From Ilyonectria destructans (Eukaryota; Ascomycota; Sordariomycetes; Hypocreales; Nectriaceae), in the NCBI GenBank assembly GCA_020740775.1, contig JAHEWK010000001.1:930001-994000 (forward strand): a stretch of DNA of 64,000 bases. Reading direction: 5' to 3'. The translations under genes were made by a program, and so were the position numbers. Shown piece by piece: positions 1-12,800 of the stretch (its first letter is position 1; the number at the start of each line of letters is the position of its first letter). The notes beneath the pieces were generated by a model. It was not told the origin of the DNA. It saw only the letters and a program-made list of their open reading frames with translations, and ran no database searches.

Positions 1-24
1 TACTAAGTATATCTTCTACTAATA
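1..24 (+). repeat. End of 5' LTR of outer element X
   Basis: These bases align with 16,621-16,644, the last 24 bases of the 376-bp LTR of the nested copy. The degenerate primer-binding region (TAGAGGTTAT..., from TGGAGGTTAC...) follows at about base 29. Confidence 0.8.
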
Positions 25-823
25 AATTTAGAGGTTATAATAAGGTAATAAACTGGTATAATTAAAATTATTAGTAGAAATTACTACTAATAGTACTTTT
101 AAGCTGCTATTAAAGCCTACTTTAATAAGTTAGGAAAAAGAAAGATAAAAAGCTAAGTTTAAGTAAGTTTAATAGGAAGAAGAGATTTAATTCTAAATAT
201 AACTTTATATCCAGCCTTAGATATTATAAATCTATTAAATAGTATTAGCTTACTAAATTAGATACCTTTAAGTTAATAGAAATATTTTTCTAGAATTAAT
301 TTAATAGAATTAGCAATTTTTAATAAATATCTAATAGAAGAGAAAGAATACCTAATAATAAATATAAAACTAATATAAAAAAGTATAGTAATAAATATAG
401 TAAGAATAAAAGTAAATACCACTAAGAAGAAAAGTCCTACTACTAAGTATATAAAATTAAAACTATTAGTATAGCTAATAAAATAGAGAATAAAAAGAAA
501 AAAAAAAGTTAGAAATTAAAGAGAGATAGAAAACCCCTATAGAAATACTTATCTTTAAAGATACTAAAGATAGATATATTCTAAATAGTAAGAATTTTAA
601 TAATCTAATTACTAATAGTAGATCTTAAAGTTATATTACTAGCTATAGTAATTTCTTACTTAAGAAAATAAAAAGATATATTAAAAGTCTTTATAAATAT
701 AATATCTAATAAGTCTTACTTTAAACCTCTAATTTCTTTATTAATATAACCTCTAAAAAGATAATAATTACCTAAGATATCTAATTAGATATCTAGAAAC
801 TCTCTAAGAGTAATAGAAGTAAA

Positions 824-1021
824 TATTACAGGCTGAGCCTGAAGTGAAGGCCCGGGTGCAAGCCCGAGCCGAGAGTACTATAACCCAAGAGTGCCACTAG
901 TAAGTAGAGTTTTCACTACAACCTCTCAGTAAGGTCTTTTCTCTCTCTCTTCTCTTTAGCTTTAAATACTTCTAAATATAAGAACCCTATTATTAGATAA
1001 ATTTAGGGCTCGCCCCTTATA
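824..1021 (+). repeat. 5' LTR of element Y (198 bp)
   Basis: Matches 7,595-7,792 end to end with the same length. It starts TATTACAGGCTG and ends GCCCCTTATA; differences from the 3' LTR are mostly C/T or G/A. Confidence 0.92.
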
Positions 1022-1059
1022 TTATCTAAAGCTTAACTATTTCATACCGTCCTTACAGC

Positions 1060-2220
1060 AAGCAGGCAGCAATAGAAGACCTACCTACAGAACCTGCCGA
1101 CCAAGCTGTCTGGCTATAGCAGGTAATTTATAAAGCTATCTGTAACTAGGTTGTACTACTGCAGGACCAGTTAGCCCGATTAAGTGCGCTACACTTTACC
1201 CCCGATGTTATAGCAATAACGCTGGATAACCTCGATACCTCCGTTAAGAATATACTACCGGTTATAAAGGACCCGCCGCCTTTAAAGCCTGCAGTCCCTA
1301 ATAGAAGGAAGCTGCTCTTAAATCCCCCTAAGTTCTTAGGTACCTGCAGTAATTATACGATATAGGTGCAGTAGATATAAGATAAGATTCGAATTAATAG
1401 CTTTATTATTAATAGTAATAAGTATATATAGTACCTTATTAATATCTGCTTATTAATTAAGTCCTAATATATTATAGCTACTTTTTACTACTCTAGGGGC
1501 CTATAGAAACTTTATAATCCTAAATAATTTATAATCTATCTTAACTGTAACTATAAGAATAAGAATATCTAATAATAAGCTGTAGGGTTGCTATAGAAGC
1601 TATAGTAGGGTAATAGTATTCTATTTTTTACTTTTCTTTTAGTTTTTAAATAGTAAATCTCTAAAGCTAGTAGTACTAATTAAAATAATAGTATAAAGAT
1701 AATCTTTCTTAAGGGGGTACTTAACTTATAGCTATAATATAGCTTAATTATAGTAGATCTTCCTACTAACTTCTTCTTCTAGCTGAATAAGGTATAAGAA
1801 GTCGCCTAAAGAATAGAGAACCTTAAGATAAAATCGAACCAACCTTACTATAGATACAGCTAATTTAAGAAATAGAATACAGAAGGGGATATATTAATAA
1901 CGGATATTAACTGAGTTTAAGGCACCCTAAAGAAGGCCTAAGGGAATGCGGCGAAGGCGCTGCACCAGACGGAGCGATACTGCTATTATATATACGCCTC
2001 CCCGGACTATATAGCCCGGAACTGCCCGGACTGCTATACCGACTCCTAAGTTATAGCTACTAAGGTTACCCCCTGCAGTAAGAGGGCTATAGAGGAGCAG
2101 GCTAGTAGCAGTAAGAGCTCGTCCGATAAGAAATCGGAAAATAAGTAGCTCTAGGGTAAAATTAGATTCTAGAGCCCTATAAGGTACTATAAAGGGAATA
2201 AGCTAGGCAGAAGGAGTGAA
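1060..2220 (+). pseudogene. gag remnant of element Y
   Basis: Plus-strand gag-like region downstream of the 5' LTR. The best landmark is a RIP-damaged CCHC zinc knuckle at 1,981-2,025. It now reads CYYIYASPDYIARNC; the expected CX2CX4HX4C spacing is recovered if TAT/TAC codons stand for TGT, TGC and CAT. The last cysteine and the flanking basic residues survive. Many in-frame TAA/TAG codons make it non-functional. Exact borders cannot be set from the degraded frame. Confidence 0.65.
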
Positions 2221-2229
2221 TAGTTAGTG

Positions 2230-5200
2230 AGTCTACTATAATAGAGGTTTAAGTTAATAATACCTAAATTCAAGCTCTAGTTAATAGTAGCTATAATATC
2301 TATACTCTAATTAATACTGTCTATACCTAATAACTATACCTTCTATTTATAAAAACTAAATTATAATATTTTAGTAGCTTTACTAAAGTAACTATATCTA
2401 TTACTACTAGTAGGATAGTAATAATAAACCTTAAGATTAAAGGTTATAAATAGACTCTCTTTATCTATACTATATAAGGCCTAAGGGAAGAACTCTTTTT
2501 GGGGAAACTCTAAATAGAATAGAATAATATAAGCTACCTCACTAAGAGGAAGTAGGTATACTATAGCGCTGCCGGCCTAACCCTATAGGTAGGCAGCAAG
2601 AAGGAACCAGCCTGAATCCAGGAGATTTATGCCGCCCAGCTAGTTATAGAGTCGGTAATAGTAGGGTTCTACTGGCGGCTTTACTGCAGGTATTGTTGCA
2701 GAAATAGCAAAGTGATTCTTATAGAATATATCAGCTTAGCTGATATCGACTGGACCCTCTATAAGAAAATCCCTACCGACTTAAGCTTATATATACCTGC
2801 CGATATCCTTTGGGACTTTAAAAGGCTATTTTTAGCAGTAGAGGCTAAAAAGCTCCCCCTCTATTAACTGGATATTAACTATAAAGTAAACTTACAGTAA
2901 GGCCCTAAGGGGGATAAACCCCCCTTACCTTAGGAACCCCTCTACAGTATATCTTAAGAGGAATTACTGGTCCTATAGAAGACTCTAACCGAACTGCTTA
3001 ATAAGGGGTATATATAAGCTAGCAGCTTGGCTGCAGCGGCCTCCATTTTATTTGTTAAGAAATCAGAAGGCAGCCTTTACTTCTGCTGCGACTACTGCGC
3101 CCTTAACGCAATTATATAGTAAGACTGCTACCCTCTCCCGCTTATTACTGAGACCTTCTGCAACCTTATAGGGGCCCGCTAGTTCACCAAATTGAATGTA
3201 GTCGCCGCCTTCTATAAGATCTAAATAGCCCCCAGCTACAAGGCCAAGACCGCCTTCTGCACCCATTTTGGCTCCTTTAAATAGCTTATATACCCATTTG
3301 GACTTAGCGGCGCCCCCGCTATATTCCAGTGTTATATTAACTGTACGCTATAGAGGGAACTTAACAACTTCATTATGGTATATCTTAATAATATACTAAT
3401 TTACTTCTTGGGGACCTTAAATAACTATATAAAGAAGGTTCAGTAAGTACTTAGTGCCTTTATAGCAATAGAGCTAAGTCTAGACCCTAAGAAGTATAAA
3501 TTTATAGTAAAGAAGGTTAAATATCTGGGGTTTATTATTATAGCTGGAAAGGGTATTTCCTGCAACTTAGATAAGTAGTAAGCTATCTGAGAGTAGTAAG
3601 TACCTATAACGGTAAAAGGAGTATAAAGCTTTTTGGAATTTACTAATTATTACCGGATTTTTATATTGGATTTCTTTAAGGTTATAATACCTTTAACTGA
3701 CCTTATAAAGAAGGATATACTCTAGTCCTGGGGCCAGTATAAGAAAGCAGCCTTCTAGAAGCTATATTACTACTTCTATAAAGCGCCAGTTCTAGCTCAG
3801 TAGGACTCTAACTAAAAGACCTTCCTAAAGTCTGACTCCTCTAGCTACACCCTTAGTAAAGCCCTCTTACAAGAGGACTTATAGGGCGTCTGCCGCCCTA
3901 TTGTATTCTACTTACGGCAACTAAGTAAGTATAAGTATAACTACCCGATTTACAACTAGAAGATACTTATAATTATAGACTGCTTAAAGAAATAGAGGGC
4001 AGAGCTATATAGCTATAAGTTCTTTACGGTAATTACAGACTATAAGAATCTAATTTACTTTATAAAGAAGCAGCAACTTTCCAGACGATAGAGCTATTAG
4101 GCTAAGGACTTATAGCCCTATAACTTTACTCTATAATACCGGCCCGGCAGAAAGAACACTACAGCTAATGCACTTAGTCGCTGCAAATAAGATACACTAC
4201 TAGAATTAGATAACTACTGTAAATAAGGGCGCTACACCTAACTGATCCCCAATGCAGTAATCCTATAGGAGGCCTATGCCTATATTGCAGCTATTATAGT
4301 ATAGCTGACTGCAGTATTTCCCTTATGCTCTAACCTTTAAGTACTTTAGGAAGAAACTGTCAGCCAGAATAAGATCTACCAGTCTGCTCTTACTGTAGTT
4401 ACCCAGGAAGCCTATTACTTCCCCCTAGAGCTTAAGCTATAAGTGGATATTGCAGAATACTAAATAAGCCCCTAAGGATAGCTAACCTACTAGAAGTAAC
4501 TCTAGGTCCCAGGGGGTTATAACTTAGAAGACCCTAAAGAGGTCGCTAAGAACCAGCTGCATACTTATATTATCCAGTTGGAATATAACTCCGTTACGTC
4601 AGGCTATTCCAGCCGAAATAATATAACTATAATTATCAGCCGGTATTAGTTCTGGTCTGGCTACTTGCAGCTAATTTGTATCTTTATTGCTAATTGTAAC
4701 TCTTATAGGAGGAACTATATCTAGAGGGAGGTAAAGAAAGAGCTTCTTAAACCCCTACTAATTCCATTACGACCCTACTGTAACCTTACTATAGACTTTA
4801 TTACCGACCTACCCCTAATTAATACTGGTGGATCTTACTACCTTTAGGTTATTATTAACTGACTGACTTATATAATAACCCTAGAAGAGATAGCTACTAT
4901 AGACGCTGAAGTGTATATATAGCAATTTATTAACTGCCACTACTGATTCTATAGAATACCCAGCTTAATTATAAGCAATAGGGAAAGTAACTAGACCAGT
5001 AAGTTTTAGTGGGCTTTCTATAAGCTAGCTAAGGTTAAATAGCAACTTAGTACTGCCTATTACCCCCAGATAGATAGCGGGCCTGAAAGATATAATTAGG
5101 AAATCTAAGCCTACCTTTAAGCCTATATTATCTACTCCTAAAAGGACTGGGGTTACTACTTACCTATAGTATAGCTAGCACTTAATAATAGGGAATATTT

Positions 5201-5850
5201 ATTGACTAAGTTAAGCCTCTTCTTTATCGAATATAGCTACTATATTTATATCTTTAAGATAGAAGAGATTAAGGCTTACTTACTGGTAACTATCAGTAAG
5301 AAAGCAGCCCTCCAGCTAGTTAAGAAGCTTAAAGATATCTATAAGTTTATCTAAGCTACCTTAGCAGCAGTATAATAACACCAAAAAGATAATATAAATA
5401 AGAAGTAACACCCTATTAAGAAGCTTTAAGTTAGGGATAAAATATAGATAGACCTTAGGAACTTTAAGACTCTAAGGCCTTTAAAAAAGCTTAACTGGCT
5501 GTATTAGAAATACCAAATTACTAAGGTTATCAGCTTATATATAGTAGAACTAAATATCTTCAGTATAACCTACCTGCAATTTTATATTAACCTATTAAGA
5601 AGGGCATAAAAAGACTTACTCCCCAGCTAGAAATAGAACAATATATAACCCTTATCTATCTGCATAAAGAATAGTAATAAATTTAAGGTTAAAAAAATCC
5701 TCTATACCTATTAGAAGCAGTAAGAGTATAGTATATTCTATAAGGCCCTAATATACTGATATAGATATAAAGACCCAACTTAGAAGTTAATTAATAGTAT
5801 ATAGAACCTAAAAGTACTAGATAAATATAAATACTATTACAGTCTAATTA
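2230..5850 (+). pseudogene. pol remnant of element Y (protease, RT, RNase H, integrase, chromodomain)
   Basis: Domains occur in the usual Ty3/gypsy order on the plus strand. The protease site at 2,281-2,300 reads LINSSYN where LIDSGxN is expected. RT begins near 2,940. It has a segment FCCDYCALNAI (about 3,082-3,115) followed by YPLPLITET, and a catalytic box at about 3,378-3,403 reading YLNNILIY instead of YLDDILIY. An RNase H region follows near 3,830-4,050. Integrase has LTIDFITDLP (about 4,785), ISNRES (SDR-type box, about 4,970) and STAYYPQIDSGPERYN (about 5,050-5,098). The end at 5,680-5,800 reads KVKKILYTY then YRYKDPT and resembles a chromodomain. Several catalytic aspartates have become asparagine and stops are frequent, so the product is dead. 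Confidence 0.85.
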
Positions 5851-6084
5851 ATATAGCAAATAGACCTTATAGTAAATATAATATCCTAAAAAAAAAGAAA
5901 TAGATTATAAAAATTACTAGTATATAAGTTTTTATAGAGAATATATAGTAAGAAAGTAATAACTTATTAATTCAGCCCCAGCTTAAGGATATATACATAC
6001 CGGCTATATAAAAACCTATAGATTAAAATAAAAATATAGTAAGAGTGCAGCAGAAGTGCAGAAGGGGTATAAGGCGGGATGAGG

Positions 6085-6468
6085 TTATTCCTCATCCTCA
6101 TCCTTATTATCCTCCTCCTCCTCATCAGTAGTAAGGTTGTTAGGGAGTGAGGTGCTGCTAATATAAACAGGCAGTAAGGATGTATTGGTAAAATGCTTTA
6201 GGAGGCCCCGGAGGGTATTAGCGATATCGAACTGGATATATAGGGAGATGTAGGCGATGCGCTGCGACCTCTCAGCAGACTTAGCGGCGGCCCGGGCCTT
6301 GTTAGCAGCAGCAGCAGTAAGGGTGGAGCGAGCTTGTGCTGCCTTATTACTGTGGACCAGGCGGTGGAGGATGTAACGGGCAGCTTAGTACTTATAGATC
6401 TAAACAGTCAGTAGGGTTATAGCTTAGGTGCAGCAGGATACTTATAGTCTTAGTGGTATAGTTGGCGG
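6085..6468 (-). pseudogene. Antisense reading frame inside element Y, unknown product
   Basis: A minus-strand frame runs from about 6,468 down to a TAA at 6,085-6,087. It is interrupted only by TAA/TAG codons that RIP could make from CAA/CAG. It contains an Ala/Lys/Arg-rich stretch (HSNKAAQARSTLTAAAANK), then RIAYISLYIQFDIANTLRGL, and ends with a strongly acidic tail of Asp/Glu. The segment is far less AT-rich than the rest of the element. It lies between the chromodomain end of pol and the 3' LTR, opposite in direction to pol. I do not recognise the family. It could be an accessory gene of the element or a captured fragment. Confidence 0.45.
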
Positions 6469-7594
6469 GGGGGGAGTCTTTATACTTAGCGATAGCAGAC
6501 TGTAGGGTAAAAAGTATAGTATAATACTTTTTAGCTAGCTATTTACAGTAAGTTAGTAGTAATACCGATATATAAGGGTTAGAATTAGAGTTTATTACTG
6601 ACCTTAAAGTATAGTTTATTATTATCTATATAGTGAGTATACTTATTAAATAAGGCTATAGGGGGTTAGTAAGCCTTTAGCTGGAATATTATAATAAACT
6701 TATATTTAGACTTAATTTTATAGAAGACTGGAGGGGGAGTAGTAATATTGGTGCCTTTATACTGGATAAGGTAACTAGAGTGCTAGACTATAGTATTAGC
6801 TAAATATCTCTTATAACCAATAATACTATATAATAAGTTAGTAGCAACTTAGGCTAATAAAACAGCAGATTGAATACTTATACTATATTTATAGAGGGGA
6901 TAGAGAAGGTAATATAGAAATAGATCTCTACCTAAAGAGTTAGCAGCAGTCTTATAGCAGGAGTAAAAGGTATTAAGAAGAAGAAAGAAGAAGAAGAAAC
7001 CTATATTAATTATAATAGGGTTAAAGAAGGGAAAAAGTCCCCTTTAAGAGCTGAGGGAGCGGACTTTAAGTAGCTATAGTACTAAGGCTTAATAGTATTA
7101 AATATAGTTAGTAGCGTCAGTATTTTTCTATTATCTTTAAAGACTCCTATCACAAGGAAATAACAGTTATAATAACGCCGGCCTTATAAAGCTATTAAGG
7201 GCGCAGCAATATATAACTATAGCTATAGCAATAGAGTACTTATAAGCCGCCGCAACTATAGGCACTAGTTGCATTAAGATAAGGTAGCTAATCGGATTGG
7301 GAATGGGCCCGAAATACACTTTCCGATTGGGTATAGCGCCTATTATAGCTAATAACAGGCTGTATTTAGGGATATCTTTCGACTATATTACGATACGCTC
7401 CAAACGCACCGGCATAGTGTATATAACACCTGCTGCAACCGAGTTATATGGCCGTTAAAGGTGAGATCCGGGTTCCCAATTGGGAAGAGTAGCTTGATAT
7501 CTTGCCTAATTAGGCCGTTAGGGGAGCCTGCTGCTAACGGGCAGTGTTTGCTCGGCTTGATTGGGACGGTTAGGAGCCTAAAGGGGGGGGGATA

Positions 7595-7792
7595 TATTAC
7601 AGGCTGAGCCTGAAGTAAAGGCCTGGGTGTAAGCCCGGGCCGGGAGTACTATAACCCGAGAGTGCCACTAGTAAGTAGAGTTTTTACTGCAACCTCTTAG
7701 CGAGGTTTTTTCTCTTTTTCTTCTTTTTAGCTTTAGATACTTCTAAATATAAGAACCCTATTATTAGATAAATTTAGGGCTTGCCCCTTACA
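7595..7792 (+). repeat. 3' LTR of element Y (198 bp)
   Basis: Same length as the 5' LTR, preceded by a polypurine tract of eight to nine G residues and followed by the TSD GTAAA. It keeps more CG content than the 5' copy. Confidence 0.92.
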
Positions 7793-8804
7793 GTAAATAT
7801 TATCTTACTTCTATTAGTTAAGTTAACTTTATTACTAATTCTAATATCTACTCTAACTCTAATTATAGCTACTTTAGCTTAAAATCTAAATCTTTAGTAG
7901 CTTATCTTTAAAATAGTTAGCTTAATAGAAAGAAACTAAATAAAAAAGCTATATATATTATTTAAATAAATCTTTAATAGTTAAAATATAATAGAATTTC
8001 TTTAAAGATTTAAGCTATATATAAATAACTATAAAATTCTAGATAACTAAAAAGCTGCCTACTTTTAGTAATATACTAACTAAAGTATTCTATAATAAGT
8101 TAAATATATAATATATTTAAGCCTATAGTAGAAAGTAGTATAAAACCTAAAAACTACCTTTTAATTATAAGATTAAAATTAATTAGAAATATTAATTACT
8201 TATTTTAGCTAACTTAATATTATCTTTTTAATAATAAAAGACTATAACCTTATTTTATTTTAGATAAATAAGTATCTCTATCTCTATTAAATAATTAACT
8301 TTATAAACTGAAAAATATTTCTTTTATAATTATAAGTATTATATAATATTATACTAAATAATATTATTATACCTCTATATAATTATAGCTAGATAACTTC
8401 TAATAACCTAACTAGCTTATCTTATAAATAGCTATTTAATTAGCTTAAGGGCCTACTAAATACTTAAGTAACCTTAATATACTAAATAGAAAGTAACCCC
8501 CCTTTAAGTATTCTACCCAACTTTATATAGTATAATACTCTAAGTCTATATATATTTAATAATAACCCTCTTTTTACTATATCTATACTAAAGGTATTTA
8601 TTTAACTTAAGGCTAAATTAGATAGTTAGATAGATATACTCTTATAGATATTCTAAGATCTTATAGTTAATATAGCAAAAAATATATAGATATAAGAAAA
8701 AAGCCTAATATTCCTCTATAATTAGGTTATAAAATAGCAGACTTAAGCTGGCCTAAGGAATATTACTATAAATACTATATATTTTAATATATCTAATTAA
8801 ATAT

Positions 8805-9238
8805 TATAACGGTTGTACTCTTTAGTCTGCTGTATACATAGTATAGAGTAGGCAGAAGAGTGGTTACTAGTAGATAAACTGTAGGTTTATATTAGCAGAT
8901 CGGTTAGAGCGTTACTTACTGGGGGGTAATATTACGTCTAGTAATAGTCAAGCACAGTAATACATAGTGAGTCAAGGTAATTAAGGTAACCAAGTTATAT
9001 TGAAAGCTAGTAAGCTATCTATCTAGGAAAGTGCTGAATAAATGTAGTTATATATCGATTGTAGCTTATAAAGTGAGTCTTTAGGTTGCAGGTAAGTCTG
9101 GCCGGCTTATATATAAGCCCGGGTGGCTTACGGGTGAGTTGATTTAGTGCGGCGTGAGCCGTGCTGGTTGGGCTGCAATTGGGAGAAATTTGTGGGGGCT
9201 ATATGACGTTAAGCACTTATGCTGTATAGGCTGTAATA
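8805..9238. repeat. Solo LTR (434 bp) inside outer element X
   Basis: This block is absent from the otherwise collinear sister copy at about 18,450. It is flanked by a 5-bp duplication AATAT (8,800-8,804 and 9,239-9,243). Its ends, TATAACGG...CTGTAATA, fit TG...CA after RIP. It has no coding content. Its composition is much less AT-rich than the surroundings, so it inserted later or escaped some RIP. The partner LTR and internal region are missing, as expected after LTR-LTR recombination. Confidence 0.8.
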
Positions 9239-9899
9239 AATATATAATAAGTAATACTTTAAAATAAATATAATATAGAAGTATAATTAATATCTCTAAT
9301 ACTGCTAGTACTATAGAGTAATAGATTACTACTCTAACTAATATAAAGATTATATAACTAACTACTAAAGGGGATATATTAAATATTATATAAATAGAGG
9401 GATAGATTAAATTAAAAAGAAGAAAGTCTTTATCCCACTTAGGATAATTATATAGTATACTAATAATTTAACTATTTAAAAACTGCTAGTTTAATAGATT
9501 AAATACTTTTTAAACTTCTTTATATTTAAATAGACTGCTAAGATTTATAAGTTAATATAAGACCTAAAGAAATAGAATATATTAATAATAGAAGTAAAGT
9601 AATTAGCTAAGTATATAAAAATAGATTTTAAGATATCTATAGTATTAATTCTAATTAATACCTAAATAATAAGTATAATTTTTTACTTAAATAGTATCTT
9701 TATTATAAAAAAAGAAAAGAAATTAGAAAAATAAAATAAAATATTTATAGCTATTTAGACTAATAATATTATAGTAAATCCAATTATAAAAAGAATAAGA
9801 ATTAAGAATCTAAATAATAAACTAATAGCAGAAGTAAGTAATTAATTTAGACTATTTAATTATATATTAGCTAGAGATAGATAGATTATAGATAAAAAG

Positions 9900-12800
9900 T
9901 TCTCTATTAAAAAATACTATAATAAAGAATTTAATAAAGAGAAAGCTTTAATAAGTATATATAGATATATTAAAGAGAAGATATAGAGAAAGAAGATATC
10001 TATCTCTATTTATTACCTAATAATATTAGACCTAAATAATATTTTTATTATTATAGATAAATTTATAGTACTAGCAGAAGGTATTTTAGATATAAAGTTT
10101 ATAAAATAGAAATTCTATCTTAAGGTACCTAAAGATAATAGCCTTAAGGTTTATTCTATTTTTATTAAGATACTATATCTTATAGAGGCTAACTATTTCT
10201 ATAAAACTAAAATAGCTAGATATAGTATTAATATAGTATAAATTTAATATAAGAAAAAAGCTATAATATACCTTACTAAGGATTTTAAATTACTTTAATA
10301 TAGAGAATATTAAACTGAATTTAAAAGTATTACTACTATTACTAATTTCAGTTTACCTTAGAAAAATCTTAATTATAATTAAACTCAGTCTAACTTATTT
10401 AATTTAATATCTCTTTAAACTCTATTAAATCTTATAAGAAATAACTATAAATAATAACTTATATATTACTAGAAGCTACTAAAGATAGTTATCCAACTAG
10501 ATATTATAGATAGCTATAATATAGAAGCTCTATTAGATACTAAATTAAAAGGTAATATTATATTTAGTGCTATTATTTAAAAATATAAATTACTACTTAC
10601 CTCTATAAAGATATTTACTACCTCTTATTTAAAAAGTAAGATTAAAATACTAAAGGAGGTAAAAATATCTATCTACCTAAGTAATATATATATTTCTTAA
10701 AGGATATATATAGTATCAGTAGATATAGTATTAATTCTTTTTATTTTAAGAATACTTTTTATATAAGCAGCTAGAGTTTTATTTAATTATATAACCTGCA
10801 GTAAAGAAATATATATTAAATATCAATTTAATAGTATTAAAGTAGTTATACTAATTACTAGCAGTATTTAATAAAAGGTTTTTTTAGCTAATAGCTAAAA
10901 AACCTCTTATTAGAATATAATTATTAATACTCTTTAAGATCCCCTAGAATAAATTATAAGCCTTAAAGAAAGATAATAATTCTTTATCTATCTAATAGTT
11001 AGATAAAAAGACTAAGAAAGTAATTATATAACTTATATATAAAAAAGCAATTAGAATATATATTTTAACTCTATTTAATACTAAAGATAAGCTAAATAGA
11101 CTCTTTTAAAAAAAGAAAAAGAACTATATTAATACTAATATTAGAATTAATACTATATATAAATAGAAAGAAGTAAAGATATACCTTAGGGATAATATTC
11201 CTTTAGATAGAAGTATTTCTAAGGGAGATTTCTTCTAAAAGAAGAAAAAATAAAAAGAGGTATAAAGTCTTCTAGAGGTTAATAGTAAGTATTTAGAATA
11301 TATTACAGCTAAGCTTTTAACTATTAAAAAAGAATTCTACTTTTATAGAGATAGATTATAATAAATACTTAATTAAATTAAAGGTATTCTTATTTCTAAA
11401 GAAATTAATATTCTACTTTAGATTCTTTATAATAGGGAGGCAGCTTTAGCTTAAACTTTTAAAGAATATAAAAGCCTAAACCTATTAGTTACTTCTTTTT
11501 AAGTTATTAAAGTAGTAAAATATAGTATCTAGTAAGCTAGAAGTATATTTATTCTAAAGGGCCTTAAGAAGAAAGTTATAAATCTACTTAAAATATATAT
11601 TAAATATAGAATCCTTAAGAAATTCTATACCTCTTATTATAACCCCTATATATTAATAGCTAAGAAAAATAGAAATATCTATTTAATTAATTTAGCTACT
11701 AGAATTAATTAGTATATAATCTGCAATAGGTTTAGCCCTTTTAATACTAATAAATTTTCAGTAGATATAGCTATATATAAAATACTAAGCTTATTAAATT
11801 TCTTTTTAAGATATAATTAGATTTCTTTAAACTTAAAAAGTAGAGATTTAATAATATTTTATATACCTTTAAACTTATTTAGAATATATATACTGCCTTA
11901 AAAAGAAACTAACTCTATAGCCTAATTTTCTTAAATTATTACTTAAATCCTCTATAACTTAATTCCAAATATATATTAAGCTTTTCTTAATAATATTACT
12001 ATTAAGAAACCTATAGAAACTTTTAATAAGAAAGAGGCTATACTAGATATATAAAAGTATATTCTAATATATTTAATTAATTTAAATAAGACTCTTATTA
12101 ATATTAAACTTTCTAGATATACTATTTCTAGAGAAAAGTTAACATAGTACTAGAAAATAACAGTAGTAGTAAAATATATCTATAGTATAAATAGAAAAAG
12201 CCCTAAAGAAGCTAAAGTTATTAAAATTAATAAGTAAAAAAATTACTTTAATATTAAAGAAGTTAGATTCTTTTTAGATATTATTAGCTACTATTAGTAC
12301 TAAATTAAGTATTTTATTTAAATAGCTAAACTGCTACTTTTTTTACTTAAAAAGGAAGTAGAATTTACCTAAAGTTTAAATTAATAAAAAACTATAAATA
12401 CCCTTAAGGCTTTTATAGTAGTCTCTTTAATTCTAATTATATTAAATTACTCTAAGGGAGCTAGAAAGATAATTATAATAGTAGATATTAGTCTGGATAG
12501 TTAGAGGTATATTTTAATATAGATTTTAAAAAGGAAAAAACACCCAATATACTTTAAATTTAATCTATAGAGTTAAATAGACTGTAACTATAATACTATA
12601 AAGAGGGAATATAAAAGGATACTATATATATTCTATAGATTAAGAAACTATATCTATAGAATAGCTTTTATTTTAGAGACTAACTTATAGATATTAATCT
12701 ATTAACTAAATAGATAAGTAAATAATATTTCTAATACTATAGTTATCTACTAAATTAGCTACCTTATATTATTTAACTTTACTATTAAGTATATTTTAAA

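Larger units (their letters stand above)
824..7792 (+). mobile_element. Ty3/gypsy chromovirus (element Y), nested, RIP-degenerated
   Basis: The element has two 198-bp LTRs (824-1,021 and 7,595-7,792). It is flanked by a 5-bp target-site duplication GTAAA (819-823 and 7,793-7,797), and the empty site is visible in the sister X copy at about 17,440-17,450. The LTR ends read TA...CA/TA and were presumably TG...CA before G-to-A change. A G-rich polypurine tract (about 7,580-7,592) lies directly before the 3' LTR. The internal region holds gag with a CCHC knuckle, protease, reverse transcriptase, RNase H, integrase and a chromodomain-like end, all on the plus strand. A separate antisense reading frame lies between the chromodomain and the 3' LTR. 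Confidence 0.92.

Noticed and set aside
3063..3266. 67-residue minus-strand open frame in element Y
   Set aside because: It is the shadow of the RT coding strand, where plus-strand RT motifs are clear.
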